Below, one piece after another: positions 22,679-33,137 of a stretch of 64,000 nt of DNA. Source of the DNA: Mesomycoplasma molare (GTDB lineage: Bacteria; Bacillota_I; Bacilli_A; Mycoplasmatales; Metamycoplasmataceae); the NCBI RefSeq assembly GCF_024918955.1, contig NZ_CP103423.1:434001-498000 (forward strand), in the 5' to 3' direction. The notes beneath the pieces were generated by a model. The model was not told the DNA's origin. It made no database searches and saw only the letters and a list, made by a program, of their open reading frames with translations. Positions within the stretch are counted from its first letter, which is position 1, and each line of letters opens with the position of its first letter. Position numbers and translations under genes: made by a program.

Positions 22679-22713
22679 AATGCTAGAGATTTTATTTATT
22701 CTAGCATTTATTT
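22679..22713 (+). terminator. Terminator after the 63-aa gene
   Basis: AATGCTAGA (22679-22687) pairs with TCTAGCATT (22700-22708), followed by T-rich sequence. Confidence 0.75.
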
Positions 22714-22776
22714 TTAAAATTTTTAAAGAGTATTGGGTTAAAATTTGTTAAAATAAATTCAAATAAAGGAAAAAAT

Positions 22777-23730
22777 ATGGTAATTTTAGGTATAGAAACA
22801 TCACATGATGATAGTTCCTTAGCTATCTTAAAAGAAGGTAAAATTATAAAAAATATAATTTTTAGTCAAATTAATATACATGCTAAATATGGTGGCACTA
22901 TTCCTGAAATTGCTTCTAGAGAACACGTTAATAACATTGCTTTAATATTAGAAGAAATAAAAAAAGAAATTGATTTATCAGAAATAGATATGATAGCTTA
23001 TACAAAAGAACCTGGTTTAATCGGATCTTTACAAATAGGTTTTTTGTTTGCTAATGCATTATCTACTATTTTAAATAAACCTTTAATTCCAGTAAATCAT
23101 TTAAATGGTCATTTTTTTTCAGGAGCAATAGATCAAGAAATTAGTTATCCTTCATTAGGTTTACTGGTCTCTGGAGGACATACTCAAATTCTTTATGCAA
23201 ATTCCCCTTTTGATATTAAAGTTATAGGCGAAACTTTAGATGATGCAGTTGGAGAAGCATATGATAAAGTAGCTAGAAAGCTTCATTTATCCTTTCCTGG
23301 CGGACCAATAATAGATAAAATTTATTTCGATAACTTAAAAAATAATATAAATGCAGATGAAATAAAAATATCAATACCTAAAACAGAAGGAAAATATGAT
23401 TTTTCTTTAAGCGGAATTAAAACGCAAGTTATTAATTTAATAAATACTTACGAAAATAAAAAACAAAAAGTACCTACTGAAAAAATAGCTATAAAATTTC
23501 AAGAAATTGTTATTAAATATTTAATTGAAAAATTTAAACTCGCTATTGAAGAATTTAATCCTAATTCTATCGTGTTGGCAGGAGGGGTTTCTGCTAATAA
23601 GTACTTAAGAGAAAAATTTAAATTAATACACAAAAATGCTATTATTCCTAAAATGGAATATTGCACAGATAATGGGGCAATGATAGCAAAAGCATCAGAA
23701 ATAATGCTGAAAAATAAAAAAACTCTCTAA
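22777..23730 (+). CDS. tsaD: tRNA threonylcarbamoyladenosine synthesis protein TsaD
   Basis: 317-aa Kae1/TsaD ATPase that transfers the threonylcarbamoyl group to A37 of ANN-decoding tRNAs, together with TsaB/TsaE (not in this window). Recognisable are IETSHDDSS at the N-terminus, GGTIPEIASREH, the metal-binding HLNGH (H108, H112), VSGGHTQI, and the late VLAGGVSANKYLR. The length is slightly below the usual 330-340. AAAGGAAAAA precedes the ATG. A terminator overlaps the 3' end, so it is probably monocistronic. Confidence 0.95.
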   Translation: MVILGIETSHDDSSLAILKEGKIIKNIIFSQINIHAKYGGTIPEIASREHVNNIALILEEIKKEIDLSEIDMIAYTKEPGLIGSLQIGFLFANALSTILNKPLIPVNHLNGHFFSGAIDQEISYPSLGLLVSGGHTQILYANSPFDIKVIGETLDDAVGEAYDKVARKLHLSFPGGPIIDKIYFDNLKNNINADEIKISIPKTEGKYDFSLSGIKTQVINLINTYENKKQKVPTEKIAIKFQEIVIKYLIEKFKLAIEEFNPNSIVLAGGVSANKYLREKFKLIHKNAIIPKMEYCTDNGAMIAKASEIMLKNKKTL

Positions 23731-23750
23731 CAAAATGAAAAGAGTTTTTT
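23716..23750 (+). terminator. Terminator overlapping the tsaD 3' end
   Basis: AAAAACTCT near the stop codon pairs with AGAGTTTTT (23741-23749), with a T tail. Confidence 0.8.
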
Positions 23751-23775
23751 TAATAACTTTTATTTAATTTGTATT

Positions 23776-23830
23776 TTTATTTTCACTTTTGACCATATTT
23801 TTAATATCAAAAAGAGCTAGTGAAAATAAA
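23776..23830. repeat. Long inverted repeat between convergent genes
   Basis: 12-bp perfect arms (23776-23787 with 23819-23830), extended inward by TTTTGA/TCAAAA-type pairing. The element lies between the tsaD terminator and the terminator of the minus-strand lemA operon. It could be an extra bidirectional terminator or a transposon relic. No function can be assigned. Confidence 0.55.
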
Positions 23831-23831
23831 A

Positions 23832-23855
23832 AAACAAACAAATTTTGTTTGTTTA
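23832..23855 (-). terminator. Terminator of the lemA/DUF3137 operon
   Basis: AAACAAAC pairs with GTTTGTTT across a short AT loop. The T run follows on the minus strand, overlapping the stop of the DUF3137-like gene. Confidence 0.75.
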
Positions 23856-24905
23856 ATCGAGATAATTTGTTATATACATAATTGAAATTAAATAGTATAG
23901 TGTATAAATATCGATTAAAAAATCTTGATATAGTTCTGAAATAATTTTTTCAGAGTCTAATTTTGATTTTTTATAATCTAATATCATAAAATTAAAATCA
24001 ATAGAGTATTCATAATATATATTATTTGAATCTGATGTTATTCATAAATTTGTAGCTTTTACACCTCGCATATCTTTTATTCTTTTTAAAGATAACTCCA
24101 TAGATAAAGGTGTATACATTTGTCTAATTTTTAATTCATCATTTGTAATTGGTTTAAAAATTTTGTTAAAATTTTCATTTTCTAATTTAACTTTTGACTT
24201 TTTAGAAAATATATTTCCACCTTTTAAAAGAGAAAAAACGAAAGATTTTTCTTCTAGTTTTTTTGTAGAAATTTTTAATATTCCTTTGTGGAAAAATCTA
24301 TCGACATATTCACCCTTTCTATTATATTCTCTCAGCAAGTAAATAACATTTACAAAAGAAACAGGGAATTTATCTCTAATTAGTAGAAATTGAGGCTCAC
24401 TAATGTCAAAAATTGTCGCATTATAATTAACATTATTTCTATATAATTCGACTTCTTTTTTAGTTATAAATACTTCTCGAAATTGTTCTTCTTGTTCAGA
24501 AATAAAGCCAAAATATTTTATACTAGGTTCTAATTTTTTAAAAGCTTCTGTATACAATTCTTTTATTGGAATATTCTTTAAAATTGAATTTAGTAATTTT
24601 TCTTTTTCTTTTTGATAAATTCTTCAGAAAAAGAAAAAAATAAAAGATATTATTAGTGAAATAAGTAAAATCGCTATAAAGCCTATGAAATTATTTGTAA
24701 ATAATAAAATAATAGAAATTAAAGAAAAAAATATTAAGACTCCTAAAAATATAAAAGTTATATTTTTTTTATTGTTTATTTCTTTAATTTTTTCAGAGTT
24801 ATTAAAAGCTTCCTTAACTTTTTCATTAAATAACGGAAAAAATTCTAGATCAGCTAGTTTTTTGAATTCATCAAAATTTTTATAATTATCGACTCTTTTT
24901 TTCAT
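23853..24905 (-). CDS. DUF3137-like membrane protein, lemA partner
   Basis: 350 aa. A hydrophilic N-terminus of about 50 residues (YKNFDEFKKLADLEFFPLF) is followed by two adjacent TM helices (about 50-70 and 73-93) and a long cytosolic domain. TGA (Trp) at 24624 and about 24042 splits it into apparent short ORFs, but the frame is continuous. It begins 9 nt after lemA in the same direction. The arrangement of LemA with a DUF3137 membrane protein is common in mollicutes and Firmicutes. The biochemical role is unknown. Confidence 0.78.
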
Positions 24906-24914
24906 TTCTTAAAA

Positions 24915-25568
24915 TTATAAATCTTTCATAGAAACATCTTGTCTTTGATGAATATTTGCTTTAAATAGAGGCATAGAAGTTAAATTTAAACTTTCTGCTA
25001 CTATTGAAGCGGGAAAAATGAATAATTGCTCATTAAATGATTTAACTTTTGAATTATATAGTCTTCTAGCTGCTGAAATTTCTTCTTCTAAATAAATTGA
25101 CTCTTTCATTAGAGTTTCATAAAGATTAGAAGCTTTTAGATCTGGATATGATTCAAAAGCTACACTAATTTGTCTAGAAATTTTTGAAGATAATTGTTCA
25201 ATATCTTCTCTATTATAATTTGTATTGTTAGAATTTATTAAAGTTCTTAATTTAGTTACATCTTTTAATAATGAAGATTCATATTCTTTATATGATTTAA
25301 CTTGGTCTACTAATTTTATAAGTGTATCTGCTCTTTTTGCTAATTGAGTATCAATTGTTGAAGAAGCTTCGTTAATAGAGTTCTGCATTCTATTTAAATT
25401 ATTTCTTTTTACCAAAAAATATATTGGTGCAAAAAGAAAAAATAAAGTTCCTAATACTCAAAAAATAATTTTGGTTGCTATTGAAACTTTAGCTTTCTTT
25501 TCTGAGTTATCAACTTTAGGTTCAAAACCACTTTCATCTTCGTTTCTTGGATTATAAATATTTGACAT
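24915..25568 (-). CDS. lemA: LemA family protein
   Basis: 217-aa protein with an N-terminal cytosolic tail of about 30 residues and one TM helix (about 31-50). A LemA four-helix domain follows, with features such as NRMQNSINEASS, QISVAFESYPDLKASN and YNSKVKSFNEQLFIFPASIV. The true start is the ATG at 25568, since a TGA (Trp) at the TM helix hides the 5' part. Members are membrane proteins with an outside helical domain and unknown function. It is first gene of an operon with the DUF3137-like gene. Confidence 0.92.
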
Positions 25569-25631
25569 GTTTTCTCCTTTTTAATCTTTTCTAAATTATA
25601 ATCTGATTAATTACTTTTGATAATTTACTAA

Positions 25632-25672
25632 TAAAAAATACCCAATTTTGTTATAAAAAAGGGTATTTTATT
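25632..25672 (-). terminator. Terminator of the PEBP-domain lipoprotein gene
   Basis: AATACCC (25637-25643) pairs with GGGTATT (25661-25667), and an A/T run places the tail on the minus strand, just after the stop at 25680. Confidence 0.75.
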
Positions 25673-25679
25673 TTAAATT

Positions 25680-27074
25680 TTATTTTAGTTTAAAAATTAA
25701 AGAACCTTCAGCTATTACTGATTGTTTAGCTTCTAAAAGATATGAACCTAATACATCTTTATTAATAGGAGGATGACCATATTCATCGAAAGAAGGCATT
25801 TCACTAGGATTTGCTTGATTATTTTGTTTAGTAAGTTTTTTATTTAATGCTAAAACTCTTAGCACATAAATGTTATTGCTTTTATCTCCTGTTGCTTCAG
25901 GTAATAAAAATTTATTTGCATTTTCATTATTTCTTGGTTGTTCTGGATCCATACCATAAGATGCATATGGACTAATGTATGAAGAATTTAAAATGTTATT
26001 TGTTACATTTTGACTATTAAAGTTTTCTTCTGTAATAACTACTTTATTTCCTTCTGTTGGGTTTTCAATATTTATTCTTCCTCATAAAATTGAAACGAAG
26101 TTCTTTTCTCTGTTTGAATCGCTATAATCTTCTAATCAAACCAAATAAGAACTTGCTCCTTCAATCTTATTTCATTCAAATGGGATAGTTTTTAAATTTT
26201 CAGTATTAGATTCATTACTTTCTTTAAAATACCCATTTTTTAATAAATTATTTTCTAATGCATTAGATTCAATATTTATTTTTCCTATATTTTCAGTAGC
26301 ATATAAATTACCATTTGTTTTATTTTCTGGTCCGTAAGAAAAAGTTAAAACACCTTCAGAAATGATCTTATCTTTTGTTTCTGATAAGAAATTATTTAAA
26401 TAAAAATTGCCATCTGAAGAACTTACATTTATATTTTCACTATTTAATGCATATACTCTAACTTCATAAATGTGCTCTGTAGGAGGGTTAGGACCAATAT
26501 ATGTTTTTTCATTCGCTTCTTGCCCTGAAGTAACCATTTGTTTTATATTACTATCATTTTTAACTGTTTCAGAATAATTATCTTCTAATTGTGTTTTATT
26601 AGCAGGAATATTAAAAATTCCTCAGTGAGTATAAACTTTACCAACAACTTCAGTTGCTGTTTTGTCTAACATAATAACGGCATAAGATTTTGCATCTTTA
26701 ATAGAATTTCATGATAAGGGCAAACTTTGTCCTCTTGAAAGTGTACTTTCATCATGATGAGAAATATATTTTCTATCATTCAATACACCTTGCACTATAG
26801 CGGAAGAAGTAATTGTTAATTTAGTTTCAGATTTTTGTTCCTCAACAGAACCATTTGTTTCTTTTGAAGTTGATGTTTCATTACTTGTAGAATTGTTATT
26901 ATTGTCTTTATTATCCTTTTTATTTTCTGTTGTTGGACTTTTTGTCTCAGAATTATCAGTATTACTACTTGAAGGTTGACTCAAAACCGGTGAACCACAA
27001 GAAACTAGAGTAACTAGCGATAAAGATGTTAAAAAAGTTCCACCAATAATAAGCTTTTTGTTTTTAAATTTCAT
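25680..27074 (-). CDS. Surface lipoprotein with two PEBP (YbhB/YbcL-like) domains
   Basis: 464-aa lipoprotein with lipobox LVSC (Cys26) and a Ser/Asn/Lys-rich linker to about residue 80. Domain 1 shows the PEBP pattern in order: SLPLSWNSIKDAKSYAVIML, HWGIFNIPA, then YIGPNPPTEHIYEVRVYALN. Domain 2 repeats it in weaker form: IPFEWNKIEGASSYLVWLED, SILWGRINIEN, and NIYVLRVLALN. These match the ligand-site landmarks of YbhB/Raf-kinase-inhibitor-like proteins. The HW and GPxPP...H elements are complete only in domain 1. The role of PEBP lipoproteins in mycoplasmas is unknown. The gene is monocistronic with its own terminator. Confidence 0.75.
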
Positions 27075-27105
27075 TTATTCTCCTTTTACTTAATTTTTAT
27101 GAAAA

Positions 27106-27111
27106 ATTATA
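27106..27111 (-). promoter_or_regulatory. -10 box of the PEBP lipoprotein gene
   Basis: TATAAT on the minus strand, 32 nt before the ATG, with AAGGAGAA as the ribosome site in between. No clear -35 box is seen. Confidence 0.55.
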
Positions 27112-27193
27112 CTATAAAAAGAAAAGTTTAAAAGCAGATAAAATGTAATTTTAGAATAAACTTATTATTTATTTTTTATTTTAGATATACTTT

Positions 27194-27919
27194 TTACATT
27201 AACATTTCAATCATTAGATCTAAAACAAAAATAAAAAAGTTTTTTGCTATTTTTTTGTTTAATTCAATATCTCCAAAAAGCGATTTAATTAGGAAAAATG
27301 AACCATTTTTGTATTGAGCGACATCAATATTTTTATTTGAAAAAACAATAAAGTAGTTATTTGAATCATGTATATTTTTGATAATTTTTTCAATATCTAC
27401 TGATTCATAAAAATTGTCAAAAACTATAAATAATGTATTTTGGCTTTTAATATTTTTTAAATCATCATTTATTAAAATTTTATTTTTGTTTGTTGTTAAA
27501 AATTTTTCTAAATTCAATGTAGAAAAATCAATATTACTATATTTGACAATTCCTATATTTTCTGCTTTTGAAAATGAATTGTAAATTTGTAGCATAAATT
27601 TATTATCTATAAGCAAAGAATTTATATATTGTTTTATGTCATAATAAATAGAAGTTTTAAAAACTGAATTAGTGAAAGGATTTTTATCCTTTTTCTTTTG
27701 TTCATCATAGTTTTGAATAACTTGTTGTTGAAATTCTTTATAATTTTTATAACCTATCTTTTTTATATATACACTTATAGCAGAGGGCGTGGTTAAAATA
27801 TAATCGGCTAATTCATTTTCTCTTAAATTTATAAAAGTTTCTATATTATTTTCTATTCATTCTTCTAATGAATTTTCTATAGATGTTAGTCTTACTCTTT
27901 TTTTATGTACTATTAACAT
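27194..27919 (-). CDS. MurR/RpiR family transcriptional regulator
   Basis: 241-aa cytosolic regulator. The N-terminal helix-turn-helix (about residues 28-70) reads FINLRENELADYILTTPSAI...IGYKNYKEFQQQV, typical of RpiR. It is followed by a reduced SIS-like sugar-phosphate-binding half. TGA and an AT-rich 5' part hide the start, which I place at ATG 27919, 9 nt after the ung stop. Such regulators sense phosphosugars. No sugar operon is adjacent, so its target is unknown. Its place behind ung suggests cotranscription. Confidence 0.72.
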
Positions 27920-27928
27920 ATAATAATT

Positions 27929-28585
27929 TTATCAATTTATTTCTTCTTTTTTCATATTTTTTAATAAAATATTAATTTTTTTAAATACTTTTGAATTTTT
28001 AAAACTTTTTGAATAACTAAAGGGTGAAGGGTGTGAATATTCTAAAATTATCTGACTTTTTAAATCTATGATATTTTTTAGTTTTTGAGCTTTATTACCT
28101 AATAATAAAAAAATTATTTTTTCTTCTTTTTCAATTAAAAAATTTAGAAAGTTTATAGAAAATTGTTCTCAACCTTTATCATAATGTGAACCTGGTTTAC
28201 TTTCTTCGACTGTAAGTACCATATTTCATAATAAAATACCTTGTTTAGACCAATCTTCTAAACTAGGATTTCTAGTGACTTTAAAATTAGGATAACTATT
28301 TTTTACTTCCTTAAAAATATTTTTAAGAGAAGGTGGAATTTTATTTATTTTTGAAGAAAAAGCCAATCCATCTGCTACATCTTTTGTATGATAGGGATCT
28401 TGTCCAATTATAACCAACTTTAAATTTTCAAAATTTGTAACTTCTAGAGCTTTAAAAATATCGATTTTATTAGGATAAATTTTCTTATTTTTATATTCTT
28501 TTTCTAGAAAATAGCTTAATTTCATAAAATATTTTTTTCTTCTTTCTTTATCCAAAAAAATATCAATTTCTTCTTTTTTTAACAT
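27929..28585 (-). CDS. ung: Uracil-DNA glycosylase
   Basis: 218-aa base-excision repair enzyme that removes uracil from DNA. Family-1 motifs are complete: GQDPYH (residues 61-66, catalytic Asp63), LLLGNKAQ, and HPSPFS near the C-terminus with the transition-state His. The length matches the family. TGA encodes Trp at three or more places. It is divergent from glyQS, with a 60-nt intergenic region. Confidence 0.96.
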
Positions 28586-28631
28586 ATAGAAAAATTATAG
28601 ATAATAAAAATAAAAAATGCATTTTTTTTAT

Positions 28632-28637
28632 TATAAT
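28632..28637 (+). promoter_or_regulatory. -10 box of glyQS placed for a leaderless mRNA
   Basis: TATAAT ends 8 nt before the glyQS ATG. A start 6-7 nt downstream of the box would fall at or 1-2 nt before the ATG, and no Shine-Dalgarno sequence is present. Confidence 0.6.
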
Positions 28638-28645
28638 TTTAAATT

Positions 28646-30013
28646 ATGAACAATAAAAATAAAGATATTCAAGAAATAATTAATCATTTAAAAGCAACAG
28701 GTTTTGTTTTTCAAGGATCAGAAATTTATGGCGGTTTAGCTAACACATGAGATTATGGTCCGCTAGGCTCTTTATTATCTAGAAATGTAAAAAATATGTG
28801 ATGAAAAGAGTTTATAACCAAAGATCCTTCTAATTATGCTTTAGACACCAAAATTCTTATGAATCCTAAAGTGTGAGAGGCTTCTGGGCATGTGGCTAAT
28901 TTTTCAGATCCATTAATAGAAAATAAAAAAAATAATAAAAGATATAGAGCAGATCACATTGTAGAAGAACTATTTCCAGAAATTGATGTTAACAAATTTA
29001 CAAAAAAAGAGTTAAGCGATTTCATAAAGGAAAATGTTAAAAAATATGATAATTCAGATACCGATTGAAGTGAAATAAAAGAATTTCACCTAATGTTTGA
29101 AACTTTTCAAGGTGTTGTTATTGATAAAAAAGAAAAGATATATTTAAGACCAGAAACAGCTCAAGGAATTTTTGTAAATTTTAAAAATGTTTTGCGTTCA
29201 ACTAGAAGTAAATTGCCTTTTGGTGTAGGCCAAATTGGAAAATCTTTTAGAAATGAAGTAACTCCTGGTAATTTTATATTTAGAACTAGAGAATTTGAAC
29301 AAATGGAATTAGAAATTTTTTCTAAACCCGAAGAATCTATGGAAATTTATAAAAAATATTTAGAAAAGGTTTGACAATTTATTTTAAAATTAGGAATAAA
29401 GGAAAAATCTATAAGGTTTAGAGAACATAAAGAAGAAGAATTAGCTCATTATTCAAAAGCTACAAGTGATATTGAATTCTTGTTCCCTTTTGGTTGGGGA
29501 GAATTATTGGGAGTTGCTCATAGAGGTGATTTTGATTTGAGTGCTCATAGTAATTTTTCAGGGGAAAACTTAGAATATTTAGACCCTATAACAAATACTA
29601 AATATTTACCTCATGTGATAGAACCTTCTATAGGTTTAGATAGATTAATTTTAGCTTTAATTGTAGATTCTTTTGAAAAAGAAACAATAGAAAACAATGA
29701 AACTAGAATAGTGCTAAAACTGAATAAAAATATTTCTCCTTATAAAGTAGCCATATTACCTTTAGTTAAAAAACTTTCTGAAAATGCTTACAAAATTTTT
29801 GAACATTTATTAGAACATGATATAAGTGCTACTTTTGATGATAGTGGTACTATTGGTAAAAGATATCGTCGTCAAGATTCTATAGGTACATATTATTCCG
29901 TTACTTATGATTACGATTCTTTAGAAGATGGAAAAGTGACTGTTAGAAATAGAGATACAATGGAACAAGAAAGAATTGAAATCAAAAATTTAGTTAATTA
30001 TCTAAGAAAATAA
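28646..30013 (+). CDS. glyS: Glycyl-tRNA synthetase (homodimeric type)
   Basis: 455-aa class II synthetase of the single-chain alpha2 type (not GlyQ+GlyS), charging tRNA-Gly. Motifs seen: [14 protein letters not shown] and WDYGPLG at the N-terminus, [37 protein letters not shown] (motif 2), and PSIGLDR (motif 3). A C-terminal anticodon-binding domain runs from about residue 365. TGA codes for Trp in the first third, hiding the 5' end. There is no T-box in the 60-nt upstream region. It is followed 9 nt later by dnaG. Confidence 0.97.
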
Positions 30014-30022
30014 GGAAGGTAA

Positions 30023-31747
30023 ATGTATAAAAATATAACAGAAGAAATTATTGATAAAATAGATATTGTATCAGCAATATCTTCTTTTATTCCTTTATCA
30101 AAAAAAGGTAATAATTATTTAGCGGTTTGCCCATTTCATGGAGATAGTAATCCATCTTTAACAGTTTCCCCTGCTAAAAAAATTTTTAAATGTTTTAGTT
30201 GTCAAATTGGCGGAAATATAATAGATTTTATAATGAATTATAATTCATTTAATTTTACTCAAACATTAAATTATATAAATGAAAATTTTAATTTAAATTT
30301 AAATATCTTTCAAAGTAATGAAAAAAAACCAGAATATTCTAATTTAGATAAAAAAATTATTCGTGCAAATCATGATGCTAACACATTATTTAAATTATTT
30401 TTGAAAAAAGAAAAAAATAATTTAGAAGTGGAGTCCTTTTTAAAATTAAGAAAACTAGATGAAGAAATAGTAGAAACATTCGAAATAGGTTTTTCTAAAA
30501 ATACAGAAGAATTTAAAGAAATATTGCAATTAAAAAATAATACTAAAGATATTTTAATAAATGCTTCTTTAATAACTTCTGAAGAACAAATATTTTTTAA
30601 AAATAGAATAATCTTTCCAATAAAAAATGAATATGGTGATATTGTTGCCTTTTCTGGAAGAATTCTAAACAGTAGTGATAAAAACAACCCTAAATACATA
30701 AATTCAGCACAAAATAGTGTATTTTCAAAATCAAAAATATTATTTAATTTTCATCAAGCAGAAAAATTTTCTACTAAAACAAACGAAATAATAATTTGCG
30801 AAGGATTTATGGATGTTATCGCCCTTCATAAAATAAATATAAAAAATGCAGTTGCTTTAATGGGTACATCTTTAACAGAGTATCATATTGATTTATTAAA
30901 AAATAAAAAAGTGCTTCTTTTATTAGATGGTGATAGGGCTGGTACTGAAGCTACTAAAAAGTCCATATATACACTTTTAAAAAACAATATAAAAGTTGAA
31001 ATAATAAAAAATAATGAAGAATATGACCCTGATGAAATATTAAATATATTCGGAGCAGAAAAACTAAATGAAATGTTAAAAAATAGAGTTTCACCTCTGT
31101 CTTTTGTTTACGAAAAATTTAAATTAAATTTAGATTCTACAAATTTTATTTCAGTAAATACATTTATAAATAACATGAATATATTCTTAAAATATTCTGA
31201 TTTAAAAGAAAGAGAATTTATTTTGAATAGAATAGAATCAGAATATTCTATTAAAAAAGAACAATTTTATTCACTAGAAAATAAAAGTAAAAATATTAAT
31301 AATGACAATAATAATTTTTATTCGAAAAAAAATAATAAAAATACTAATAAGATAGAAAATTCATTAGATAATTTAAGGTCTTTAATTATCTCGAGTTTAA
31401 TCTTAAATCCTTCCATAGAGAATATATATATAAACAAAAGTCAAAATAAACTAACAATTAACGATTTAAAGATTTTTGAAAAAATTAGAAAATTAAATTC
31501 AAAAGAAGAAAAAATAAAAAAATTAGTAAATGAAAAACTATTTTCTGAAAAATTATTAAATAATGAAGAAGATTTTAAGAGAGCTTTTATTAATTATGAT
31601 CAACAAACACAATTTCTAAACGCACAAAAAATACAAAAGAAACTAGCTATTTTATATCATGAATTAAAAGTAACAAATAATGAAGAAGAAAGAGAAATAA
31701 TTTATAAAAAAATAGAAAACTTAATAAATATAAAAAGAAATTTTTAA
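30023..31747 (+). CDS. dnaG: DNA primase
   Basis: 574-aa primase that makes RNA primers at the replication fork. The N-terminal CHC2 zinc finger is CPFHGDSNPSLTV...CFSC (about residues 37-60). The TOPRIM domain contains ICEGFMDVIALHK and LLLDGDRAGTEA (about residues 258-305). The C-terminal helicase-binding part is Asn/Lys-rich and diverged. AAGGAAGG lies 3 nt before the ATG. It is arranged as glyS-dnaG-rpoD, the classical macromolecular-synthesis order. Confidence 0.96.
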   Translation: MYKNITEEIIDKIDIVSAISSFIPLSKKGNNYLAVCPFHGDSNPSLTVSPAKKIFKCFSCQIGGNIIDFIMNYNSFNFTQTLNYINENFNLNLNIFQSNEKKPEYSNLDKKIIRANHDANTLFKLFLKKEKNNLEVESFLKLRKLDEEIVETFEIGFSKNTEEFKEILQLKNNTKDILINASLITSEEQIFFKNRIIFPIKNEYGDIVAFSGRILNSSDKNNPKYINSAQNSVFSKSKILFNFHQAEKFSTKTNEIIICEGFMDVIALHKINIKNAVALMGTSLTEYHIDLLKNKKVLLLLDGDRAGTEATKKSIYTLLKNNIKVEIIKNNEEYDPDEILNIFGAEKLNEMLKNRVSPLSFVYEKFKLNLDSTNFISVNTFINNMNIFLKYSDLKEREFILNRIESEYSIKKEQFYSLENKSKNINNDNNNFYSKKNNKNTNKIENSLDNLRSLIISSLILNPSIENIYINKSQNKLTINDLKIFEKIRKLNSKEEKIKKLVNEKLFSEKLLNNEEDFKRAFINYDQQTQFLNAQKIQKKLAILYHELKVTNNEEEREIIYKKIENLINIKRNF

Positions 31748-31753
31748 CTTTTG

Positions 31754-31762
31754 TGTTATAAT
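31754..31762 (+). promoter_or_regulatory. Extended -10 promoter for rpoD
   Basis: TGT followed by TATAAT (31757-31762) directly after the dnaG stop, about 50 nt before the rpoD ATG. rpoD may thus be read from its own promoter as well as from upstream. Confidence 0.6.
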
Positions 31763-31814
31763 TTTTATATTTTTAAAAAAAGACTATAAATTATAAGAAA
31801 AGGCGGATTTATAT

Positions 31815-33137
31815 ATGATTAAAGAAGAAAAAAATAATTCTTATATAACAATAATAAATGCGTTAAAAAAAGAACTAAATAGAAAACAAAAAAAAGAAAA
31901 AAATAAAAACTTTTTAACACAAGAAGAAGTTTTTAATTTTTTATTAGCTAAAAAATTATCTGTAGATGAAGAAAAATCTATGGACTTTTTACAAGTTTTA
32001 TTAGAAGAAAAAATAATAAAAAATGAAACTGATAAAGGTGATATGGATGAAGTTAGTGAGTCTGATCTAAAAGAAGAAATATCTAAATCCAAAAAAAATA
32101 AAAATAAAAAAATTTCTAAATCTTCAGAAGAGTTAGAAGGATTAGAAGATGACGAATTAGAGTTAAAAGATTATGATAATGATGAAACTTTAAGTATTGA
32201 AGATGAAGTTATTTATGAAGAAGATTTTAGTTATAATGATTCTCAATATAGAAATAAATTAACAGAAACTAATGATATTATCAAATGATATATGAGGTGA
32301 ATAGGTAAATATGGTAATTTACTATCACAAGAAGAAGAAATTGAATTAGCTAAACAAATAAAACTCGGTGGAAGAAAGGGTAAAAAAGCTCGTTATACTT
32401 TAATAAACAGAAATTTAAGATTAGTTATAAACAACGCTAAAAAATATAAAAATAGAGGGCTTTCATTTATTGATTTAATTTCAGAAGGTAATTCAGGAAT
32501 TTTAAAAGCCGTTTCTAAGTACGAAGTTGAAAAGGGTTATAAATTTTCAACTTATGCAACTTGATGAATAAGGCAAGCTATTACAAGAGCAGTTGCCGAT
32601 CAAGCTAGAATAATAAGAGTTCCTGTTCACATGGTTGAAACAATAAATAGATTGACTAAGATAGAAAGAGAACTTAATCAAACTTTAGGAAGAACACCTA
32701 CCGACCAAGAAATAGCGGAAAAAATGGAAGATGATTTTACAGCCGAAAAAGTTCAATATATTAGAAAAATTAACATTGATCCTATTTCTTTAGATAAACC
32801 TATCGGTAAAGAAGATGATTCATTCTTTTCAGATTTTATTAAAGATGAAAGCGTTATGTCTCCTATAGACTTTGCTTCAAATAAAGAATTAGAATTAATA
32901 TTAAAAGAAATGTTAAACAATCATCTAGAAGATGATGAAAGAATCTTAATAATGAAAAGATACGGAGTTGGCGAAGATGAAAATGGACAAAAATATAGAA
33001 TACATAGCCTTGATGAATTAGCTAGTGAAAAAGGTGTTTCAAAAGAAAGAATAAGGCAAATTGAAGCTAAAATATTAAGAAAATTAAAAGTTACACATAA
33101 GAAAAGAAAATTAAAAGATTACTATGAAGGTGAATAA
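31815..33137 (+). CDS. rpoD: RNA polymerase primary sigma factor
   Basis: 440-aa sigma-70 type factor. A Lys- and Asp/Glu-rich N-terminus (to about residue 150) replaces much of region 1.1. Region 2 follows ([13 protein letters not shown]..., [34 protein letters not shown]), then region 3. Region 4 carries the -35-binding helix-turn-helix ([20 protein letters not shown]). TGA-encoded Trp codons in region 2 break the apparent ORF. The 3' end overlaps the Nif3-like gene by 14 nt. Confidence 0.96.

Noticed and set aside
23776..23830. Attachment site or origin
   Set aside because: Only an inverted repeat between two convergent genes; no DnaA boxes or integrase nearby.
28586..28645. Possible T-box riboswitch before glyS
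   Set aside because: The region is only 60 nt, with a -10 box at its end; there is no room for specifier and antiterminator.
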